64,000 nucleotides of DNA from Streptomyces sclerotialus (GTDB taxonomy: Bacteria; Actinomycetota; Actinomycetes; Streptomycetales; Streptomycetaceae): the NCBI RefSeq assembly GCF_040907265.1, contig NZ_JBFOHP010000002.1:6200001-6264000 (forward strand), given 5' to 3'. The notes below the pieces were generated by a model. The model was not told where the DNA came from. It ran no database searches and saw only the letters and a program-made list of their open reading frames with translations. The position numbers and the translations under genes are program-made. Below, piece by piece: positions 20,164 to 29,386 of this stretch (within the stretch, counting starts at the first letter, position 1; each line of letters starts with the position of its first letter).

Positions 20164-21087
20164 ATGGATCTGCGAATCTTCACCGAGCCCCAGCAAGGCG
20201 CCAGCTACGACACCCTCCTCACCGTCGCCAAGGCCACCGAGGACCTCGGCTTCGACGCGTTCTTCCGGTCGGACCATTACCTGCGGATGGGCGCGGTGGA
20301 CGGGCTGCCCGGCCCCACCGACGCCTGGATCACCCTCGCCGGGCTCGCCCGTGAGACCAGGCGCATCCGGCTCGGCACGCTGATGACCGCCGGTACGTTC
20401 CGGCTGCCCGGCGTGCTCGCGATCCAGGTCGCGCAGGTGGACCAGATGTCCGGCGGCCGGGTCGAGCTCGGCCTGGGCGCGGGCTGGTTCGAGGAGGAGC
20501 ACAAGGCGTACGGCATCCCGTTCCCCAAGGAGAAGTTCGGTCGGCTGGAGGAGCAGCTGGCGATCGTCACCGGACTGTGGGGCACGCCGGTCGGCGAGGA
20601 GTTCTCGTACGACGGGACGTACTACCAGCTGGAGAAGTCCCCGGCGCTGCCCAAGCCCGCGCAGACGAAGGTGCCGGTGCTGATCGGCGGGCACGGCGCG
20701 ACGCGCACCCCGCGGCTGGCCGCCCGGTACGCCGACGAGTTCAACATCCCGTTCGCCTCGCTGGACGACACCCGGCGGCAGTTCGGGCGGGTGCGGGCCG
20801 CGGCCGAGGAGGTGGGCCGTAAGGGCGACGACCTGGTGTACTCCAACGCGTTGGTCGCCTGCGTGGGCAAGGACGACGCCGAGGTGGCGCGCCGTGCCGC
20901 GGTGATCGGGCGCGAGGTGGAGGAGCTGAAGGCCAACGGTCTGGCGGGTTCGCCGGCCGAGGTGGTCGACAAGATCGGCCGGTACGCGGAGGCGGGTGCC
21001 TCCCGGATCTACCTCCAGATGCTGGACCTCGACGACCTCGACCACCTGGAGATCATTTCCTCGCAGGTCCAGAGCCAGCTGCGGTAA
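20164..21087 (+). CDS. LLM class F420-dependent oxidoreductase
   Basis: 307 residues, a luciferase-like TIM barrel. Landmarks are EDLGFDAFFRSDHYL, RETRRIRLGTLMTAGTFRLP, VDQMSGGRVELGLGAGWFEEEH and VPVLIGGHGATRTPRLAARYAD. The SGGRVELGLGAGW stretch is typical of F420-binding members rather than FMN luciferases. Such enzymes transfer hydride from reduced F420 to varied substrates; the substrate here is unknown. The ATG at 20164 follows GGGAGG at the end of a G-rich leader. It is a single gene. Confidence 0.87.
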   Translation: MDLRIFTEPQQGASYDTLLTVAKATEDLGFDAFFRSDHYLRMGAVDGLPGPTDAWITLAGLARETRRIRLGTLMTAGTFRLPGVLAIQVAQVDQMSGGRVELGLGAGWFEEEHKAYGIPFPKEKFGRLEEQLAIVTGLWGTPVGEEFSYDGTYYQLEKSPALPKPAQTKVPVLIGGHGATRTPRLAARYADEFNIPFASLDDTRRQFGRVRAAAEEVGRKGDDLVYSNALVACVGKDDAEVARRAAVIGREVEELKANGLAGSPAEVVDKIGRYAEAGASRIYLQMLDLDDLDHLEIISSQVQSQLR

Positions 21088-21304
21088 GGGCCAGTGAGGC
21101 AGGAGCCGGCTGGGGTGGTACGACCCGTCGGCCGGGGAAGCCCTTGCGCCGGGCGGGCGGGGCTGTGCGAGCAGGCGGCTCGCGCGTCCCCGCCCGTACC
21201 CCGGTGGTGAATGTGGGGTGCGGGAAGCGCCGCGGAGCGGACCGCGCCGCACCCGGCTCGGTGTAAGCCGAGTGATCATCGTCGAATCCGGCCAGGATGG
21301 GGGG

Positions 21305-22531
21305 ATGGGATTCCATGTCGACTCAGAGGTCGGTCATCTCCGCCGGGTCATCCTGCACCGTCCCGACCTGGAGCTGAAGCGGCTCACCCCGTCCAACAAG
21401 GACGCGTTGCTCTTCGACGACGTGCTGTGGGTACGCCGCGCGCGGGCCGAGCACGACGCCTTCGCCGACACCCTGCGCGACCGCGGCGTCGAGGTGCACC
21501 TGTTCGGGGACCTGCTGGCGGAGAGCCTGCGGGTCCCCGAGGCGCGGGAGCTGGTGCTGGACCGGGTCTTCGACGAGAAGGAGTACGGGCCGCTGGCGAC
21601 CGATCACATCCGCGCGGCGTTCGCCGAGCTGCCGCTCGCGGAGCTGGTGGAGGCGCTGATCGGGGGGATGACGAAGCGGGAGTTCCTGGAGCGCACGCCC
21701 GAGCCGACCTCGGTGCGCTTCCATGTGATGGACCTGGACGACTTCCTGCTGCCGCCGCTGCCGAACCATCTCTTCACGCGGGACACCTCGGCGTGGGTGT
21801 ACGACGGGGTGTCGGTGAACGCGATGCGGTGGCCGGCCCGGCAGCGCGAGACGGTCCACTACGAGGCGATCTACCGGCACCATCCGCTGTTCACGCACGA
21901 ACGGTTCCATGTGTGGTCCGAGGGCCAGGCGGCGTACCCGTCGACCATCGAGGGCGGCGACGTACTGGTGATCGGCAACGGCGCCGTGCTGATCGGGATG
22001 AGCGAGCGGACCACGCCGCAGGCGGTGGAGATGCTGGCACGCGGGCTGTTCGCGGCCGGTTCGGCGCAGACGATCGTGGCGCTGGACATGCCCAAACGAC
22101 GGGCCTTCATGCATCTGGACACGGTGATGACGATGGTGGACGGCGATACGTTCACCCAGTACGCGGGCCTGGGGATGCTGCGCTCGTACACGATCGAGCC
22201 GGGCGCGAACGAGCAGGAGCTGAAGGTCACCGACCATCCGCCGGAGCACATGCACCGGGCGATCGCGGCGGCGCTCGGCCTGGACGGTGTGCGGGTGCTG
22301 ACCGCGACGCAGGACGTGCATGCCGCGGAGCGCGAGCAGTGGGACGACGGCTGCAACGTGCTGGCGGTGGAGCCCGGGGTGGTCGTGGCGTACGAGCGGA
22401 ACGTCACGACCAATACGTTTCTGCGCAAGCGCGGCATCGAGGTCATCACGATCCCGGGGAGCGAACTGGGGCGGGGGCGCGGTGGACCGCGCTGCATGAG
22501 CTGCCCGGTGGAGCGTGACGGGATCGGGTGA
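21305..22531 (+). CDS. arcA: Arginine deiminase
   Basis: 408 residues, the full family length. The N-terminus [18 protein letters not shown], the substrate-binding [44 protein letters not shown] and the C-terminal catalytic cysteine in [13 protein letters not shown] are all present. It hydrolyses arginine to citrulline and ammonia. The ornithine carbamoyltransferase gene and an APC permease gene follow, giving a partial arginine deiminase pathway; no carbamate kinase gene is seen here. The frame is open for 29 codons upstream, but family similarity starts at this ATG. Confidence 0.93.
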   Translation: MGFHVDSEVGHLRRVILHRPDLELKRLTPSNKDALLFDDVLWVRRARAEHDAFADTLRDRGVEVHLFGDLLAESLRVPEARELVLDRVFDEKEYGPLATDHIRAAFAELPLAELVEALIGGMTKREFLERTPEPTSVRFHVMDLDDFLLPPLPNHLFTRDTSAWVYDGVSVNAMRWPARQRETVHYEAIYRHHPLFTHERFHVWSEGQAAYPSTIEGGDVLVIGNGAVLIGMSERTTPQAVEMLARGLFAAGSAQTIVALDMPKRRAFMHLDTVMTMVDGDTFTQYAGLGMLRSYTIEPGANEQELKVTDHPPEHMHRAIAAALGLDGVRVLTATQDVHAAEREQWDDGCNVLAVEPGVVVAYERNVTTNTFLRKRGIEVITIPGSELGRGRGGPRCMSCPVERDGIG

Positions 22532-22618
22532 GCGGCCGGGGCCGGGTGGAGGGGATCGGGTGAGCGGCGGGCCGGGAGGTGCGGGGGCCGGGTGAGCGGC
22601 GGGGCCGGGTGGGCGGCG
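22521..22618. repeat. Three degenerate ~33-bp tandem repeats across the arcA 3' end
   Basis: Copies begin at 22521, 22553 and 22586 and share the core CGGGTGAGCGGC followed by a G/C-rich tail. The first copy contains the last codons and TGA of arcA, so the array appears to have grown from the gene end. It is very G-rich on the coding strand. Confidence 0.6.
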
Positions 22619-22674
22619 GCAGTCCCGGCCCAGGGGCCGCCGCCGCCCTGGGACGGGTGTCCGGAGGTACCCTT

Positions 22675-22688
22675 CGTATAGACATACG
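22675..22688. promoter_or_regulatory. Palindrome in the argF promoter region
   Basis: A perfect inverted repeat, CGTAT (22675-22679) and ATACG (22684-22688) around AGAC. A further CGTATATGA half-site follows at 22695-22703. This is the only AT-rich island upstream of argF and a likely operator or promoter. It does not match the ArgR box well enough to assign. Confidence 0.45.
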
Positions 22689-22749
22689 GTTAGTCGTATA
22701 TGATTCCATCATTCGACCGTTCCCGTTCGCCGCGACCTAGGAGCCTGCC

Positions 22750-23754
22750 ATGGCGATCAACCTCACGGGCCGCCACTTCCTCAAGGAGCTGGACTTCACC
22801 GCCGAGGAGTTCCGCAGCCTGATCGACCTCGCCGCGGAGCTGAAGGCCGCCAAGCGTGCGGGTACCGAGGAGCAGCGGCTGAAGGGCCGCAACATCGCCC
22901 TGATCTTCGAGAAGACCTCCACCCGTACACGCTGCTCCTTCGAGGTCGCGGCCGCCGACCAGGGCGCCCGCACGACGTACCTGGACCCCTCCGGCTCGCA
23001 GATCGGGCACAAGGAGTCGGTGAAGGACACGGCCCGCGTGCTCGGCCGGATGTTCGACGCGATCGAGTACCGGGGCAGCGCGCAGGAGAACGTCGAGGAG
23101 CTGGCGGCCCACGCCGGCGTGCCCGTCTACAACGGCCTCACCGACGAGTGGCACCCCACCCAGATGCTCGCCGACGTACTCACCATGATCGAGCACAGCC
23201 CCGGCCGGGAGCTGTCCGGGCTGGCCTTCGCGTACCTCGGTGACGCCCGCTACAACATGGGCAACTCCTACCTGGTCACCGGCGCCCTGCTCGGCATGGA
23301 CGTACGCATCGTCGCGCCGAAGAAGCTCTGGCCCGAGGAGTCGGTGATCGCGAGCGCCCGGAAGCTGGCGGAGCGGAGCGGCGCCCGGGTCACCCTGACC
23401 GAGGACGTCACCGAAGGCGTGCGCGGCGCGGACTTCGTCGCCACCGACATCTGGGTGTCGATGGGCGAGCCGAAGGAGGTCTGGGACGAGCGGATCGCGC
23501 TGCTCAGCCCGTACGCCGTGACGATGGACGTACTGCGCGCCACGGGCAAGGAGGACGTGAAGTTCCTGCACTGCCTGCCGGCCTTCCACGACCTCGGCAC
23601 GGCGGTGGGCCGGGAGATCTACGCCCAGCACGGCCTGGAGTCGCTGGAGGTCACGGACGAGGTCTTCGAGTCGGAGCACTCCGTGGTCTTCGACGAGGCG
23701 GAGAACCGCATGCACACGATCAAGGCGGTCATGGTGGCCACGCTGGGCCGCTGA
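22750..23754 (+). CDS. argF: Ornithine carbamoyltransferase
   Basis: 334 residues with every family hallmark: carbamoyl-phosphate site [13 protein letters not shown] (about residues 53-65), [14 protein letters not shown], and the ornithine-binding [10 protein letters not shown] near 272. It makes citrulline from ornithine and carbamoyl phosphate or, next to arginine deiminase, may run catabolically as ArcB. Sequence alone does not settle the direction. GGAG lies eight bases upstream of the ATG. A palindrome lies about 60-75 bp upstream. Confidence 0.94.
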   Translation: MAINLTGRHFLKELDFTAEEFRSLIDLAAELKAAKRAGTEEQRLKGRNIALIFEKTSTRTRCSFEVAAADQGARTTYLDPSGSQIGHKESVKDTARVLGRMFDAIEYRGSAQENVEELAAHAGVPVYNGLTDEWHPTQMLADVLTMIEHSPGRELSGLAFAYLGDARYNMGNSYLVTGALLGMDVRIVAPKKLWPEESVIASARKLAERSGARVTLTEDVTEGVRGADFVATDIWVSMGEPKEVWDERIALLSPYAVTMDVLRATGKEDVKFLHCLPAFHDLGTAVGREIYAQHGLESLEVTDEVFESEHSVVFDEAENRMHTIKAVMVATLGR

Positions 23755-23819
23755 CCTCCGCTGACCTCCGCGGCCCGGTCGCGGCCGGCCGCAGGGATCG
23801 CATGGGTCGCATACAAATA

Positions 23820-23833
23820 CGCCCTAATGGGCG
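23820..23833. promoter_or_regulatory. Palindrome upstream of the amino acid permease gene
   Basis: CGCCC and GGGCG flank TAAT, a perfect inverted repeat inside a locally AT-rich stretch that also holds GCATACAAATACG. A likely operator or promoter element between argF and the permease gene; the binding protein is unknown. Confidence 0.4.
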
Positions 23834-23956
23834 ATCATGCACCGATTCGGTTACCATCGCAATCGAACCTCGGGGGACGGGCCCACCGGCCCGTCCCCTT
23901 CTCGTGTCCGCTCACCCGCACCGGGCACCTCGCACCACCAGGAAGAGAACCACCCC

Positions 23957-25378
23957 ATGTCCGTGTCCGGACTGCGCATCAAGTCCCCTGACCTGCTCGT
24001 CGCCGAATCCGGCACGGACCTCGAAGGCCATGGCCTCAAGCGCACCATGGGCCTCTTCCAGCTGGTCTGCTTCGGGGTGGGGGCGATCGTCGGCACCGGC
24101 ATCTTCGTCGGGCTGTCCGACACCGTCGCCGAGGCCGGCCCGGCCGTCGTCGTCTCGTTCGTGCTCGCCGCGATCACCTGCGTCTTCACCGCCTTCTCCT
24201 TCGCGGAGCTGGGCGGCGCGATCCCGGTCTCCGGCAGCTCGTACTCCTATGCGTACGCCACGCTCGGCGAGCGCACCGCCTTCCTCGTCGGCTGGTGCCT
24301 GCTCCTGGAGTACGGCGTGTCGGTCTCGGCGGTCTCGGTGGGCTGGGGCCAGTACCTGAACGAGCTGCTGGACAGCCTGGTCGGCTGGCAGCTGCCCGCC
24401 GCGCTGTCCGCGCCGCCCGGTGACGGCGGCATCGTCAACGTCCCGGCCGTCGTCGTGATGCTGCTCGCTGCCACGCTCCTGGTACGCGGCATCCGGGAGA
24501 GCGCCCGGGCCACCGCGGCGATGGCCGTCCTGAAGATCGGCGTGCTGGTCCTGTTCTGCGCGATCGCGTTCACCGCGTTCCAGGACGGCAATCTGTCGCC
24601 GTTCGCCGCGCAGGGTGTCGCAGGCGTCACGTCCGGCGCCTCCGTCGCGTTCTTCTCGTACATCGGCTTCGACGCGGTCACCACGGCGGGCGAGGAGGTC
24701 AGGAATCCGCGGCGGAACGTGCCCGCCGCGATCCTGATCTGCATCGGCGTGGTCACCGTGCTGTACTGCCTGGTCGCCCTCGCCGCGATCGGCGCGCTCT
24801 CCGCCGACGACGTGGCCGACAAGCCCGCCGCGCTCTCCCTGATCGTCGACCGGGTCACCGGGTCCGCGCTGGGCGGCGGGATCATCGCCTTCGGCGCGGT
24901 GGTGGCGATCGCGTCCGTCGTCCTCGCGGTGATGTACGGCCAGACCCGCATCCTGATGTCGATGTCCCGGGACGGGCTGATCCCGCGGGTCTTCGAACGG
25001 ATCTCGCCGAAGACGTCGACGCCGGTCCAGGGCACCTGGATCGTCGCCGTCGTCTTCGCGATCCCGGCCGCCGTGGTGCCGCTGGACGTGGTCATGAATC
25101 TGACCACCATCGGGACCCTCGCGGTCATGGCCGTGGTCAACGTCTGCGTCATGCGGCTGCGCCGCACCCGGCCCGACCTGCCGCGCCGCTTCCGGGTGCC
25201 GCTCTTTCCGGTCAGCCCGCTGCTGGGCATCGCGTTCTGCCTGTACCTGATCTACGGCACGGGCCCGGCCACCTGGCTGCAGTTCGCCGCCTTCCTGGTG
25301 GTCGGCGCGCTGGTGTACGCGCTGTACGGGCGGCGGCATTCGCGGCTTGGGGGGGCTGGGGTGGAATCGGTGGGCTGA
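23957..25378 (+). CDS. APC family amino acid permease (cationic amino acid transporter-like)
   Basis: 473 residues with about twelve to thirteen hydrophobic segments. GVGAIVGTGIFVGLSDTVAE in helix 1 and FSFAELGGAIPVSGSSYSYAY in helices 2-3 are standard for the CAT/YfnA branch, as is FFSYIGFDAVTTAGEEVRNP. Placement after arcA and argF suggests import of arginine or exchange with ornithine, but this is inference. GGAAGAGAA precedes the ATG at 23957. Confidence 0.87.
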   Translation: MSVSGLRIKSPDLLVAESGTDLEGHGLKRTMGLFQLVCFGVGAIVGTGIFVGLSDTVAEAGPAVVVSFVLAAITCVFTAFSFAELGGAIPVSGSSYSYAYATLGERTAFLVGWCLLLEYGVSVSAVSVGWGQYLNELLDSLVGWQLPAALSAPPGDGGIVNVPAVVVMLLAATLLVRGIRESARATAAMAVLKIGVLVLFCAIAFTAFQDGNLSPFAAQGVAGVTSGASVAFFSYIGFDAVTTAGEEVRNPRRNVPAAILICIGVVTVLYCLVALAAIGALSADDVADKPAALSLIVDRVTGSALGGGIIAFGAVVAIASVVLAVMYGQTRILMSMSRDGLIPRVFERISPKTSTPVQGTWIVAVVFAIPAAVVPLDVVMNLTTIGTLAVMAVVNVCVMRLRRTRPDLPRRFRVPLFPVSPLLGIAFCLYLIYGTGPATWLQFAAFLVVGALVYALYGRRHSRLGGAGVESVG

Positions 25379-25505
25379 GTGACGCCGAAGGGGTGAATTT
25401 CCCTGGCAGGGCCCCTCCCTCTCCCCAACCACCGGCGGCAGGCCCCTCCCCCACCTCCACCGCACCCCCCGACCGTACCGCCCCCGACCCGCCCCCTCGC
25501 CCCCC

Positions 25506-25514
25506 TGTGGATAA
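25506..25514 (-). promoter_or_regulatory. Isolated DnaA-box-like sequence
   Basis: TTATCCACA on the minus strand, in the C-rich 144-bp gap between two convergent genes. It matches the general bacterial DnaA box. As a single copy its meaning is uncertain. Confidence 0.25.
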
Positions 25515-25522
25515 CCCCCACC

Positions 25523-26017
25523 TCAAGCCGGCGGCTCCGCCGGCAGCCGGAACCACACCACCTTGCCCTGCTCGGTCGGCCGGTAGCCGGAGTCCGCGCT
25601 GAGGGTGCGGATCAGCAGCAGGCCCCGGCCGCCCTCGTCCAGCAGGTCCGTCTCCGGGAAGGCGTCGTCGCCCAGCCCCTCGACCGGCGCCGGATCGTTG
25701 TCGTGCACCTCCACGTGCTGATGACCGCTCGGCAGGACCTCGACGACCAGCTCGATCGGCTTGTCGCCCGCGGTGTGCTCGACCGCGTTGGCCACCAGCT
25801 CGGCGGTGAGCAGCTCGGCCGTGTCGCTGTCCGCCGGTACCCGCATGTCGGCGAAGGCCTTGCGGATCAGGGCACGCGCGATCGGCACCGCGGCTGTGGT
25901 GTGCGGCAGCGTGATCCGCCAGGACGACGGGGCGGCTGGCTCCGGCAAGGTGCGCTTCCGTTCACGGGGACGGTACGGGGCAGATCGGGGTGGATGGGGG
26001 CGGTCCGAGGGCGGCAT
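25523..26017 (-). CDS. ATP-binding regulatory protein, RsbW-like anti-sigma factor
   Basis: 164 residues. A HATPase_c fold typical of Streptomyces anti-sigma/serine kinase proteins: the N-box ELLTAELVANAVEHT (about residues 67-81), the G1-like VEVHDNDPAP, and the DEGGRGLLLIRTLSADSGYR lid near 125-145. Such proteins bind or phosphorylate sigma or anti-anti-sigma partners; none is encoded next to it, so it is an orphan member of a large family. A strong AGGAGG site lies just upstream of the ATG. Confidence 0.87.
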   Translation of the reverse strand: MPPSDRPHPPRSAPYRPRERKRTLPEPAAPSSWRITLPHTTAAVPIARALIRKAFADMRVPADSDTAELLTAELVANAVEHTAGDKPIELVVEVLPSGHQHVEVHDNDPAPVEGLGDDAFPETDLLDEGGRGLLLIRTLSADSGYRPTEQGKVVWFRLPAEPPA

Positions 26018-26122
26018 GTCCTCCTATAACGGTACGAATCTCCGCCGCAAACGGCCTGTTACCGACCGTGGTGACGCGGAGCGTCCCCGGGCCTCCTCAC
26101 GCCAGCTGTCTTATCGCGTACT

Positions 26123-26150
26123 CGTGACGGCGGTCACATCAGCGTGATAA
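26123..26150. promoter_or_regulatory. Operator/promoter motif shared with the 38640 site
   Basis: Contains a TGAC-GGCG-GTCA inverted repeat followed after seven bases by GCGTGATAA. The whole 28-bp layout recurs at 38640-38667 upstream of the acyl-CoA dehydrogenase gene, with the same spacing. It lies about 50 bp before the enoyl-CoA hydratase gene. I infer a binding site for the PaaX-type regulator encoded at 36081-36941. Confidence 0.6.
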
Positions 26151-26198
26151 CTTCGCCGGGCAGGCACCAGCCCTCCGGCCGAAGGGGGCACGACGCCC

Positions 26199-27026
26199 AT
26201 GAGTCCGTTCACAGGTTCAGCGCGCACCACCGATGCATGGGAACACCTCCGCGTGACCAGGGAGGACGGTGTCGCCACCGTCACCCTCGCCCGCCCCGAC
26301 ACCCTGAACTCCCTCACCTTCGGCGCCTACGCCGACCTCCGTGACCTGCTCGCCGAACTCTCCCGCGAGCGTGCCGTACGCGCCCTGGTCCTCGGCGGCG
26401 AGGGCCGCGGCTTCTGCTCCGGCGGCGACGTCGAGGAGATCATCGGCGCCACGCTGGAGATGGACACCGGGCAGCTGCTGGACTTCAACCGCATGACCGG
26501 GCAGGTCGTACGGGCGCTGCGGGAGTGCCCGTTCCCGGTGGTCGCGGCCGTGCACGGGGTGGCCGCCGGGGCCGGGGCCGTCCTCGCGCTCGCCGCGGAC
26601 TTCCGCGTCGCCGACCCCTCGGCGCGCTTCGCCTTCCTCTTCACCAAGGTCGGACTGTCCGGCGGCGACATGGGCGCGGCGTACCTGCTGCCCCGCGTGG
26701 TCGGTCTCGGGCACGCCACCCGGCTGCTGATGCTGGGCGAGGCCGTACGCGCCCCCGAGGCCGAGCGCATCGGGCTGATCAGCGAACTGGCCGAGGAGGG
26801 CAAGGCCCACGAGGCCGCCGCCGCGCTCGCCCGCCGGCTCGCGGCCGGGCCGGCGCTCGCCCACGCCCAGACCAAGGCGCTGCTCACCGCCGAGCTGGAC
26901 ATGCCGCTCGCGGCGGCCGTCGAGATGGACGCGGCGACCCAGGCGCTGCTGATGAACAGCGCGGACTACGCGGAGTTCCACGCCGCGTTCACCGCCAAGC
27001 GCAGCCCGAAGTGGCAGGGGAAATGA
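26199..27026 (+). CDS. Enoyl-CoA hydratase/isomerase family protein
   Basis: 275 residues, crotonase fold. The oxyanion-hole segments are visible as GEGRGFCSGGDVEEI (about residues 67-81) and HGVAAGAGAVLALAADFRVAD (about 114-134), followed by FLFTKVGLSGGDMGAAYLLPR. It likely hydrates or opens a ring-derived enoyl-CoA in the aryl-CoA pathway served by the next gene, with which it overlaps by 4 bp (ATGA). The exact step cannot be assigned from sequence. Confidence 0.88.
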   Translation: MSPFTGSARTTDAWEHLRVTREDGVATVTLARPDTLNSLTFGAYADLRDLLAELSRERAVRALVLGGEGRGFCSGGDVEEIIGATLEMDTGQLLDFNRMTGQVVRALRECPFPVVAAVHGVAAGAGAVLALAADFRVADPSARFAFLFTKVGLSGGDMGAAYLLPRVVGLGHATRLLMLGEAVRAPEAERIGLISELAEEGKAHEAAAALARRLAAGPALAHAQTKALLTAELDMPLAAAVEMDAATQALLMNSADYAEFHAAFTAKRSPKWQGK

Positions 27027-29326
27027 GCCCGGAGACAGGGGCGCTGCCCGGCGGCCGGATCGCGGTCGTCGGGGGCGGGCCCGGCGGTCTGTACGCGGCG
27101 GTCCTGCTCAAGCGGCTGGACCCGGCCCGCGAGGTCACCGTCTGGGAGCGCAACGCGCCCGACGACACCTTCGGCTTCGGCGTGGTCCTCTCGGACGAGA
27201 CGCTGGGCGGCATCGAGCAGGCCGACCCGGTCGTCCACGAAGCGCTGCGCCGCGAGTACGTGCGCTGGGACGACATCGACATCGTGCACCGCGGCCACAC
27301 CCTCACCTCCGGCGGCCACGGCTTCGCCGCCATCGGGCGCCGCCGTCTCCTCCAGCTGCTGCACGACCGCTGCCGCGAGCTCGGGGTACGGCTGCGCTTC
27401 CGTACCGAGGCGCCGCCCGCCAGGGTCCTCGCCCGCGACCACGACCTGGTGATCGCCGCCGACGGCGTGCACAGCGCGACCCGTGATGCGCACGCCGACG
27501 TCTTCCGCCCGCAGCTGGTCACCCACCGCTGCCGCTACATCTGGCTCTCCGCCGACCTCGCCTTCGGCGCCTTCCGCTTCGACATCGCGGAGACGGCGTA
27601 CGGGGTGCTGCAACTGCACGGTTACCCGTACGGGGAGCGGTCGAGCACCGTCATCGTCGAGGCGCACGAGGACGTCTGGCGGCGGGCCGGCTGGGACGCC
27701 TGCCCCGTCGAGCAGTCCGTCGAGCAGTGCGCCAAGATCTTCGCGGACGCGCTGGGCGGCCGCCCGCTGCGCTCGAACAACTCGGCCTGGACCGCCTTCC
27801 GTACGGTCACCAACGCCCGCTGGTCGCACGGCAACGTCGTGCTGCTCGGCGATGCCGCGCACACCGCCCACTTCTCCATCGGGTCCGGCACCAAGCTCGC
27901 CGTCGAGGACGCCCTCGCGCTCGCCGCCTGTCTCGAGGAGCATTCCACGCTGCCCGGTGCGCTCGCCGCGTACGAGGCCGAGCGGCGGCCCGTCGTCGAG
28001 TCCACCCAGCGCGCGGCCCGCGCCAGCCTGGAGTGGTTCGAGAACCTCGCGCAGTACACCGACCAGCCGCCGCACCGCTTCGCCTTCAACCTCCTCACCC
28101 GCAGCCGCCGGGTCACCCACGACAACCTCAGGCTGCGTGATCCCGGCTTCGTCGCCGCGGTCGAGGCGGAGGCCGGTGTGGAGCCGGGTACTCCGCCGAT
28201 GTTCACGCCCTTCACGCTTGCCGGTCTCACCCTGCGCAACCGCGTCGTCGTCTCTCCGATGGACATGTACAGCGCGGGGCCCGACGGCACGCCGGGCGAT
28301 TTCCACCTCGTCCACCTCGGCGCCCGGGCCCTCGGCGGCGCGGGACTGGTGATGACGGAGATGGTCTGCGTCAGTCCCGAGGGGCGCATTACGCCCGCGT
28401 GCACGGGCTTGTACGCGCCGGAGCACGAGGCAGCGTGGCGCCGGGTCACCGACTTCGTGCACACCAGTGCGCCCAGTGCCGCGATCGGCGTCCAGCTCGG
28501 CCACTCGGGCCGCAAGGGCTCCACCCGGCTGATGTGGGAGGGCATCGACCAGCCGCTCCCGGAGGGCAACTGGCCGCTGGTGGCCGCCTCGGCGCTTCCG
28601 TACCGCGCGGGCGTCAACCAGGTGCCGCACGCGCTCACGGCCGACGAGCTGGCCGGCGTACGGGAGGACTTCGTACGCGCCGCCGAGCGTGCCGCGCGCG
28701 CCGGGTTCGACCTGCTCGAACTGCACTGCGCGCACGGCTATCTGCTGTCCGGCTTCCTCTCGCCGCTCACCAACCTGCGCACCGACGCCTACGGCGGTGA
28801 CCTCGACGGGCGGCTGCGCTTCCCGCTGGAGGTCTTCGACGCGGTCCGGGCCGTCTGGCCGGACGGACGGCCCATGACGGTACGGATCTCCGCCACCGAC
28901 TGGGCGGCGGGCGGCACCACCGCCGAGGACGCGGTGGAGATCGCGCGGGCCTTCGCCGTGCACGGGGCCGACGCCGTCGATGTCTCCACGGGACAGGTCG
29001 TGGCGGACGAGCAGCCCGCGTTCGGACGCTCGTACCAGACGCCGTTCGCTGATCGCATCCGCAACGTGGTGGGAATTCCGGTGATCGCCGTCGGGGCGAT
29101 CTCGTCCTGGGACGACGTCAATTCGCTCGTCCTCGCGGGACGCGCCGACCTGTGCGCGCTGGCCCGGCCGCACCTCTACGACCCGCACTGGACCCTGCAC
29201 GCGGCCGCGGAACAGGGGTATTCCGGCCGTGCCGCGCCGTGGCCGGCTCCGTACCGGGCGGGCAGCCGCACCCCGCCGACCGGGCGTACGGACGGCCCCA
29301 AACAGCGGTTGTCGCTGGGGCGGTGA
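27023..29326 (+). CDS. Bifunctional aryl-CoA monooxygenase/reductase (salicylyl-CoA 5-hydroxylase or 2-aminobenzoyl-CoA monooxygenase/reductase type)
   Basis: 767 residues made of two flavoenzymes. Residues 1-390 form an FAD aromatic hydroxylase (AVVGGGPGGLYAAVLLKRL at the start, the DG motif DLVIAADGVHSATRD, and VVLLGDAAHTAHFSIGSGTK). Residues 395-760 form an Old Yellow Enzyme-like reductase (LRNRVVVSPMDMYSA, IGVQLGHSGRKGS, DLLELHCAHGYLLSGFLSP). This fusion is known for 2-aminobenzoyl-CoA monooxygenase/reductase and salicylyl-CoA 5-hydroxylase, which hydroxylate and then reduce the CoA-bound ring. Starts at 27023, overlapping the hydratase stop. A CoA ligase for the first step lies at 36951-38552. 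Confidence 0.87.
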   Translation: MSPETGALPGGRIAVVGGGPGGLYAAVLLKRLDPAREVTVWERNAPDDTFGFGVVLSDETLGGIEQADPVVHEALRREYVRWDDIDIVHRGHTLTSGGHGFAAIGRRRLLQLLHDRCRELGVRLRFRTEAPPARVLARDHDLVIAADGVHSATRDAHADVFRPQLVTHRCRYIWLSADLAFGAFRFDIAETAYGVLQLHGYPYGERSSTVIVEAHEDVWRRAGWDACPVEQSVEQCAKIFADALGGRPLRSNNSAWTAFRTVTNARWSHGNVVLLGDAAHTAHFSIGSGTKLAVEDALALAACLEEHSTLPGALAAYEAERRPVVESTQRAARASLEWFENLAQYTDQPPHRFAFNLLTRSRRVTHDNLRLRDPGFVAAVEAEAGVEPGTPPMFTPFTLAGLTLRNRVVVSPMDMYSAGPDGTPGDFHLVHLGARALGGAGLVMTEMVCVSPEGRITPACTGLYAPEHEAAWRRVTDFVHTSAPSAAIGVQLGHSGRKGSTRLMWEGIDQPLPEGNWPLVAASALPYRAGVNQVPHALTADELAGVREDFVRAAERAARAGFDLLELHCAHGYLLSGFLSPLTNLRTDAYGGDLDGRLRFPLEVFDAVRAVWPDGRPMTVRISATDWAAGGTTAEDAVEIARAFAVHGADAVDVSTGQVVADEQPAFGRSYQTPFADRIRNVVGIPVIAVGAISSWDDVNSLVLAGRADLCALARPHLYDPHWTLHAAAEQGYSGRAAPWPAPYRAGSRTPPTGRTDGPKQRLSLGR

Positions 29327-29386
29327 GGTGCCCGGCGGACGGGCCGGGCGGAGCGGCCGGCGAACGCGGCCGTGGCGGGCGGCCGT

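Noticed and set aside
19449..25514. Replication origin suggested by two DnaA-box-like sequences
   Set aside because: Only two isolated boxes 6 kb apart, no dnaA/dnaN context and no AT-rich unwinding region.
26966..29200. 744-codon frame antisense to the aryl-CoA hydroxylase
   Set aside because: Mirror-frame artefact; the sense protein has two intact flavoenzyme domains.
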